In this document: piece by piece, positions 59,357 to 64,000 of the stretch
Layout of the letters: every line of letters begins with the position of its first letter
How positions within the stretch are numbered: position 1 is the stretch's first letter
DNA from: Limiplasma sp036645955
Lineage (GTDB): Bacteria > Bacillota > Clostridia > Christensenellales > Aristaeellaceae
Length of the DNA: 64,000 nt
Assembly (NCBI GenBank): GCA_036645955.1
Contig: JAVXND010000008.1
Span: 1 to 64,000, forward strand
Reading direction: 5' to 3'
Notes under the pieces: generated by a model
Seen by the model: the letters and a program-made list of their open reading frames with translations, nothing else
The model's database searches: none
What the model was told of the DNA's origin: nothing
Program-made: the position numbers and the translations under genes

Positions 59357-60193
59357 ATGCAAACAGTATCAGAATTGCTGGCGGCCGCTCAAAGAGACGG
59401 TCTGAGCCTTGGCTCCACCGCCCTCAAATGGCAATCCTCTCAAAGCAAAGTAAGTGAGGAAGCCTTGCTTGCACGCATGCGCGAACGCCTGACCGTCATG
59501 CGCGAAAGCGCTCAAGCCGGTCTTTCCCCCACGCTTCGTTCCGTTTCGGGCATGGTAGGCGGGCAAGCCGCCAAAATGATTGAGCCTTCACAGGTCATGC
59601 GCTTTGGTTTGCTTGGCAAGGCGAGCGCTTACGCCCTCTCCATTGCGGAATGCAACGCATGCATGGGCAAAATCGTTGCCGCGCCCACAGCGGGCAGCTG
59701 CGGTATTTTACCGGGCGCATTGATCGCTGTGTCAGAAGAAAACGGTTTTTCAGACGAGGCACTGCTTTCCGTGCTATTTACTGCGGCGGCCATTGGCCGT
59801 ATCATTGCCATACAGTCCACCATCAGCGGTGCGGAGGGTGGCTGTCAAGCGGAATGCGGAGCCGCGGCAGGCATGACGGCCGCGGCACTGGTGGAGCTGT
59901 ACGGCGGCACGCCCGTGCAAGCCTGCGACGCTTGCGCTCTGGCGCTTATGAACATGCTGGGCTTGGTATGCGACCCTGTACATGGTTTGGTTGAAGTGCC
60001 CTGTGTTTACCGCAACGTAGGCGGCGTATCTCAAGCGCTTGCCGCCGCACAAATGGTGCTTTGCGGCATTACCTCCCCCATCCCCTGCGATGAGGTGATC
60101 CTTGCCATGAAGGATGTAGGCGACGCAATGCCCGCCTCCCTGCGCGAAACTGGCGAGGGTGGCTGTGCCAGCTGTAAAAGCTTCTGCAAATAA
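59357..60193 (+). CDS. sdaAA: L-serine dehydratase, iron-sulfur dependent, alpha subunit
   Basis: A 278-residue catalytic subunit. The [4Fe-4S] cluster cysteines are in ECNACMGKIVAAPTAGSCG, GCQAECGAAAGMTAAALV and the later LGLVCDPVHGLVEVPCVYRN segment. The C-terminus ends with LRETGEGGCASCKSFCK. The gene follows sdaAB by 2 bases and precedes a strong terminator. The pyruvate produced may enter gluconeogenesis through the PPDK encoded nearby; this is inference from co-location only. Confidence 0.96.
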   Translation: MQTVSELLAAAQRDGLSLGSTALKWQSSQSKVSEEALLARMRERLTVMRESAQAGLSPTLRSVSGMVGGQAAKMIEPSQVMRFGLLGKASAYALSIAECNACMGKIVAAPTAGSCGILPGALIAVSEENGFSDEALLSVLFTAAAIGRIIAIQSTISGAEGGCQAECGAAAGMTAAALVELYGGTPVQACDACALALMNMLGLVCDPVHGLVEVPCVYRNVGGVSQALAAAQMVLCGITSPIPCDEVILAMKDVGDAMPASLRETGEGGCASCKSFCK

Positions 60194-60198
60194 GGAAT

Positions 60199-60239
60199 CA
60201 AAAAAGTTCCTCGCACGGTGATGTGCGAGGAGCTTTTTT
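60199..60239 (+). terminator. Strong terminator after sdaAA
   Basis: CCTCGCAC (60209-60216) pairs with GTGCGAGG (60223-60230), flanked by an A run before and TTTTTT after. Confidence 0.9.
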
Positions 60240-60302
60240 GATGAAGCGTTTGAAGCGTGTATGGCGTAAAACCAAATCCTTGAAATATGAAATGCTTTTC
60301 AT

Positions 60303-60385
60303 TTTAGTAAATCATAAACAAGTAATATGTAAACAATCTATTGACAGATTTAAATAAGTAATGTACAATTTAGTAATTCACAAAC
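60303..60385 (+). repeat. Imperfect direct repeats flanking the ATPase promoter
   Basis: TTTAGTAAATCATAAAC (60303-60319) and TTTAGTAATTCACAAAC (60369-60385) are identical at 15 of 17 positions, one on each side of the promoter. They may be operator sites for autoregulation, or trace of an insertion. Confidence 0.5.
60341..60369 (+). promoter_or_regulatory. Promoter of the AAA/DUF234 ATPase
   Basis: TTGACA (60341-60346), 17 bases, TACAAT (60364-60369): nearly perfect consensus, 43 bases before the start. Confidence 0.85.
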
Positions 60386-60412
60386 CACGATTGTCGTTAT
60401 GGAGGTATGCCG

Positions 60413-61801
60413 ATGTTTATAGGGAGAGAAAACGAGCTGCGCACTTTAAACAAGCTCTACATGTCTGATCAGTTTGAATTTGCTGTCATTTACGGTCGTC
60501 GCCGTGTAGGCAAAACGGCACTGATCCGTGAGTTTTCGAAAAATAAAGATACGATTTTTTTCACAGGCGTTGAAAGCAATGCAAAGCAAAATCTTGATAA
60601 TTTTTCAAGATGTATTATGGAATACAGCACTGGCATAGCTGTTGATTCATCTTTTTCGTCCTTTCAATCCGCTTTTGAATATGTCTTTGAATTGGCTAAA
60701 GCCAATAGAATTGTACTGGTTATTGACGAATACCCTTATATTGCTCGTGCGTCCACAAGCCTTGCATCTACACTTCAGCTTTTGATAGATAAAAACAAGG
60801 ATAGCACCAAGCTGTTCTTAGTTCTTTGCGGTTCTTCCATGGCTTATATGGAAGACCACGTTTTGGCATACAAAGCACCGCTTTACGGAAGAAGAACGGC
60901 TCAGCTCAAAATCAACCCTTTTGAGTTTTTTGAAGCCTGTCGTTATTTCTCCAAAATGTCCGATGAAGATAAGGCACTAGCGTATGGAATTGTCGGCGGA
61001 ACACCGCAATATTTAATGCAGCTTGATGACCGTCTTTCCATCGAGGAAAACATCAAAAATACTCATCTGAATCCTGCATCCTCGATTTTTGAGGAACCGA
61101 ACAATCTTTTAAAGCAAGAGGTTCGTGAGCCTGCTATTTATAACGCCGTTATTACCGCAATCGCTACCGGCTGCTCCAAAATGAACGAAATATCCAATCA
61201 AATTGATGAAGATACCAGCGTATGTGCTACCTATATCAAGAATTTAATTGCACTGGATATTGTAAAAAAAGAATTCCCTTACGGCGAAAAATCCAGCCGA
61301 AAGACAATTTACTCCATTGAGGATAATATGTTTCGCTTCTGGTATCGCTTTGTGCCAGAAAACACTTCCATTATTTGTCGAGGAGCCGCAGACTTAGCGT
61401 ACACAAGAATTGCACCTCAGCTTAATACCTATATGGGCGGAGTCTTTGAAGAAATATGCAAACAATATCTTTGGAGGCTGCTTCTGCATGGAAACTGCCC
61501 CGTAAATTTCAGCGATTTAGGCCGTTGGTGGGGCACTAATCCAAAAACAAAAGCCCAAGAAGAAATTGATATGATGGGAACTGACAAAGCTTCTGCGTTG
61601 TTTGGTGAGTGCAAGTGGACAAACGAAAAGGTTGACCTCGGTGTGCTTGAAAAGCTTGTGGAACGCGGCGGTTTATTTAGCCATCAGAAAAAGTACTTTT
61701 ATCTCTTTGCCAAAACCGGATTTACCAAGGGCTGTACAAATAGGGCAACAGAAATGGGGAATGTAACGCTCATTGCCTATCAGGATATGTTGAAAACCTA
61801 A
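60413..61801 (+). CDS. AAA ATPase with DUF234 (ATPase_2 type)
   Basis: A 462-residue STAND/AAA-type ATPase. The ATG at 60413 is 7 bases after GGAGG; the upstream ATG is only one base away from it. The N-terminal ATPase_2 domain begins FIGRENELRTLNKLY, with Walker A VIYGRRRVGKTALI, Walker B VLVIDEYPYIA and LVLCGSSMAYME. DUF234 follows at about 280-460 (ENMFRFWYRFVPENTSIICR). The gene is AT-rich and flanked by strong terminators, unlike its neighbours. Such ATPases are common accessory genes and are suspected in defence or signalling, but no function is proven. Confidence 0.9.
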   Translation: MFIGRENELRTLNKLYMSDQFEFAVIYGRRRVGKTALIREFSKNKDTIFFTGVESNAKQNLDNFSRCIMEYSTGIAVDSSFSSFQSAFEYVFELAKANRIVLVIDEYPYIARASTSLASTLQLLIDKNKDSTKLFLVLCGSSMAYMEDHVLAYKAPLYGRRTAQLKINPFEFFEACRYFSKMSDEDKALAYGIVGGTPQYLMQLDDRLSIEENIKNTHLNPASSIFEEPNNLLKQEVREPAIYNAVITAIATGCSKMNEISNQIDEDTSVCATYIKNLIALDIVKKEFPYGEKSSRKTIYSIEDNMFRFWYRFVPENTSIICRGAADLAYTRIAPQLNTYMGGVFEEICKQYLWRLLLHGNCPVNFSDLGRWWGTNPKTKAQEEIDMMGTDKASALFGECKWTNEKVDLGVLEKLVERGGLFSHQKKYFYLFAKTGFTKGCTNRATEMGNVTLIAYQDMLKT

Positions 61802-61809
61802 CAACCAAA

Positions 61810-61846
61810 AATCCCCGACTACAAAAATGCAGTCGGGGATTCGTTT
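61810..61846. terminator. Bidirectional terminator between the ATPase and PPDK genes
   Basis: AATCCCCGACT (61810-61820) and AGTCGGGGATT (61831-61841), T runs on both strands (CGTTTT on plus; TTTTTGG on minus). Confidence 0.85.
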
Positions 61847-61859
61847 TAGATAGAAAGCT

Positions 61860-64000
61860 TTACTTTGCTTGCTTTGCCTTGATGGCCGCATGTGCGGCCG
61901 CCAAGCGTGCAATCGGCACGCGGAAGGGCGAGCAGCTCACGTAGTTCAAGCCAATGTTGTGGCAGAACTCAATGGTGGACGGATCTCCGCCGTGCTCACC
62001 GCAAATGCCCAGCTTGATGTTGGGGCGAGTCTCGCGACCCAGCTTCGCGGCCATTTTCACCAGCTTGCCAACGCCGTCCTGATCCAAGCGAGCGAAGGGA
62101 TCGCTCTCGAAGATTTTGCCGTCGTAGTAGCTGCCTAGGAAGGTGCCCGCATCGTCACGGCTAAAGCCGAAAGTCATTTGGGTCAAGTCGTTTGTGCCAA
62201 AGGAGAAGAACTCCGCTTCCTTGGCAATTTCGTCAGCAGTCACAGCCGCGCGCGGAATTTCGATCATGGTGCCGATGTGGTAGCTGAGCGTTGTTCCCTG
62301 CTCCGCAAACACCTTTTCGATGGTATCCACCACGATCTTCTTCACAAATGCCAGCTCTTTGACTTCGCAAACCAGCGGAATCATGATTTCAGGCACAACG
62401 TCGAAGCCGCATTCCTTTTTCACTTTGATGGCCGCTTGCATTACAGCGCGGGTCTGCATCACAGCAATTTCAGGATAGGTAACAGCCAAACGGCAGCCGC
62501 GGTGACCCATCATGGGGTTAAACTCATGCAACGCATCAATTTTCTCGATGATTTTTTCGCTGGTGGTATGCAATTCATTTGCGATGGCGGCAATTTCGCC
62601 CACCATGTTCTTTTGGGGCAGGAACTCATGAAGCGGCGGATCAAGGTAGCGAACCGTCATGGGACGGCCTTCCAATGCCTTGTACATGGCTTCAAAGTCA
62701 CCCTGCTGCATGGGCAGAATCTTTGCCAACGCCTTTTCGCGCTGTTCAACGCTGTCGGCCAAAATCATTTCACGAACCGCCGCAATGCGGTCGCCTTCAA
62801 AGAACATATGCTCGGTGCGGCAAAGGCCAATGCCTTCTGCGCCAAAGCTTACAGCCTGCTTGGTATCGCGCGGGTTGTCTGCATTGGTGCGAACCTGTAG
62901 GGTGCGTACCGCATCCGCCCATTGCATCAGCTGAGCAAAGTCACCGGTCACAGCCGCTTCAACGGTGGGAATCATGCCGCTGTACACACTGCCTGTGGAG
63001 CCGTCCAAGGAAAGCTCATCGCCTTCGTGGAATACCTTGCCGCCCACGGTCAGGGTTTTTGCTTCTTCGTTGATGCGCAGTTCGCCACAGCCAACAACTG
63101 CGGCGCGACCCATGCCGCGAGCCACAACAGCCGCGTGAGAGGTCATACCGCCGCGAGCGGTCAGGATGCCCTTGGAGAAGTCCATGCCCTCGATGTCTTC
63201 AGGGGTGGTTTCTTCACGTACAAGGATTGCGGCAATGCCACTGCGGCCAGCGGCGGCGGCGGTAGCGGCGGTAAAGTAAACCTTACCAGCGGCGGCACCG
63301 GGGGAAGCGGGCAAGCCTTTGGCAACGGGGGTTGCCTTCTTGATGGCGTCCGTGTCAAAGTTGGGGTGCAGCAAGGTATCCAACTGCTTGGGTTCTACCT
63401 TCAGCACAGCCTCTTCCTTGGTGAGCATGCCTTCCGCAACCAAATCAACAGCAATTTTCAGAGCAGCCGCGGCGGTGCGCTTGCCATTGCGGGTTTGTAG
63501 CATAAACAGCTTGCCATGCTCAATGGTGAATTCCATATCTTGCATGTCACGATAGTGCTTTTCAAGGGCAATGGCAATTTCAGAGAACTGCTTGTATACC
63601 TCAGGCATTGCCTGCGCCAAGGTGGAAATGGGGCGCGGGGTACGAATGCCGGCCACAACGTCCTCGCCCTGCGCGTTGATCAGGTATTCGCCATAAAGCT
63701 TGTTTTCGCCGGTGGCAGGGTTGCGGGTGAACGCTACGCCTGTGCCACTGTCATCGCCCATATTGCCAAACACCATGCTCTGCACGTTTACGGCAGTGCC
63801 CCAAGAACCGGGGATGTCGTTCATGCGGCGGTAGTAGTTCGCGCGGGGGTTGTCCCAGCTGCGGAACACAGCCTTGATGGATTCCATCAGCTGAACCTTG
63901 GGGTCTTGGGGGAAATCCTCGCCCTTTTCGCGCTTGTAGATGGCTTTGAACTTCTCAACAACCGTCTTCATATCTTCAGCGGTCAGGTCGGTATCAAACT
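61860..64000 (-). CDS. ppdK: Pyruvate phosphate dikinase, C-terminal part, open at the right edge
   Basis: The frame is open to the last base of the window (the edge reads FDTDLTAEDMKTVVEKF), so about 712 of an expected 870-880 residues are present. PPDK interconverts pyruvate + ATP + Pi with PEP + AMP + PPi. Seen are part of the ATP-binding domain (NRNPATGENKLYGEYL-type) and the swivelling His domain with the phospho-acceptor in RGGMTSHAAVVARGMGRAAV, where the Thr before Ser-His is the regulatory site in the family. The PEP/pyruvate TIM barrel follows, with LCRTEHMFFE, FGTNDLTQMTFGFSRDDA and the catalytic Cys in LGICGEHGGDP. A terminator follows the stop. Confidence 0.96.
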   Translation of the reverse strand, partial: FDTDLTAEDMKTVVEKFKAIYKREKGEDFPQDPKVQLMESIKAVFRSWDNPRANYYRRMNDIPGSWGTAVNVQSMVFGNMGDDSGTGVAFTRNPATGENKLYGEYLINAQGEDVVAGIRTPRPISTLAQAMPEVYKQFSEIAIALEKHYRDMQDMEFTIEHGKLFMLQTRNGKRTAAAALKIAVDLVAEGMLTKEEAVLKVEPKQLDTLLHPNFDTDAIKKATPVAKGLPASPGAAAGKVYFTAATAAAAGRSGIAAILVREETTPEDIEGMDFSKGILTARGGMTSHAAVVARGMGRAAVVGCGELRINEEAKTLTVGGKVFHEGDELSLDGSTGSVYSGMIPTVEAAVTGDFAQLMQWADAVRTLQVRTNADNPRDTKQAVSFGAEGIGLCRTEHMFFEGDRIAAVREMILADSVEQREKALAKILPMQQGDFEAMYKALEGRPMTVRYLDPPLHEFLPQKNMVGEIAAIANELHTTSEKIIEKIDALHEFNPMMGHRGCRLAVTYPEIAVMQTRAVMQAAIKVKKECGFDVVPEIMIPLVCEVKELAFVKKIVVDTIEKVFAEQGTTLSYHIGTMIEIPRAAVTADEIAKEAEFFSFGTNDLTQMTFGFSRDDAGTFLGSYYDGKIFESDPFARLDQDGVGKLVKMAAKLGRETRPNIKLGICGEHGGDPSTIEFCHNIGLNYVSCSPFRVPIARLAAAHAAIKAKQAK

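Noticed and set aside
1..64000. tRNA or rRNA genes
   Set aside because: No cloverleaf-type GGTTCGAATCC region with matching acceptor arms and no rRNA-like segments were noticed in the intergenic regions.

Overview
The window reads as chromosomal DNA of an uncultured or poorly known monoderm Firmicute (Bacillota), class Clostridia, probably an animal-gut lineage. The evidence is direct: a tyrosine-type T-box leader, an ispH-rpsA fusion, hutP beside cmk, the pepP-efp-CD1247-type gene order, ruvC-ruvA-ruvB-queA, Cna_B/SpaA surface proteins, Gram-positive ribosome binding sites and many TTG starts. No rRNA, tRNA, CRISPR array or prophage was seen.

Layout. 1-480: end of an AT-rich ISL3-type transposase, closed by a perfect hairpin. 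526-20640 (minus): a 20-kb surface/sensing cluster from one good promoter: a secreted repeat protein, a 4503-residue isopeptide-domain adhesin without an LPXTG signal, a secreted family-5 solute-binding protein without a permease, and a hybrid histidine kinase with two periplasmic-type binding domains. 20800-31310 (minus): a CD1247-type zinc-ribbon protein, efp, pepP, queA, ruvB, ruvA, ruvC, a SpoVK/CbbX-like AAA ATPase and two secreted or membrane proteins. 31440-38870 (minus): a strongly divergent Rho with a prion-like insert and substituted ATPase residues, a TRM11-like methyltransferase, ispH-rpsA, a cmk-plsC fusion and hutP. 38900-42960 (minus): a membrane-anchored EEP-family enzyme, a PrsA-like foldase, yfcE and exodeoxyribonuclease III. 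43040-45690: a DUF3795 protein, a HicAB toxin-antitoxin module and an aldehyde dehydrogenase. 45790-51070 (plus): araR and araBAD with a recognisable AraR box. 51080-52500 (minus): two unknown proteins. 52780-55230 (plus): membrane pyrophosphatase followed by an unlisted 36-residue membrane peptide. 55270-60240 (plus): tyrosine T-box, aminotransferase, tyrS, yigZ, sdaAB and sdaAA. 60300-61850: an AT-rich AAA/DUF234 ATPase island. 61860-64000 (minus): pyruvate phosphate dikinase, cut by the right edge.

How the genes work together. The ara operon converts L-arabinose to xylulose 5-phosphate under AraR control; its transporter must lie elsewhere. Serine dehydratase yields pyruvate, which PPDK interconverts with PEP using AMP/PPi. 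The pyrophosphatase carries the K+-independent signature and can store PPi energy as an ion gradient, so PPi metabolism is represented twice. The surface cluster couples a huge adhesin with peptide-binding and signalling proteins.

The observations most worth checking are the Rho homologue lacking the P-loop lysine, the catalytic glutamate and the arginine finger; the adhesin's Cys-containing C-terminus in place of a sortase signal; and the small membrane peptide after the pyrophosphatase.
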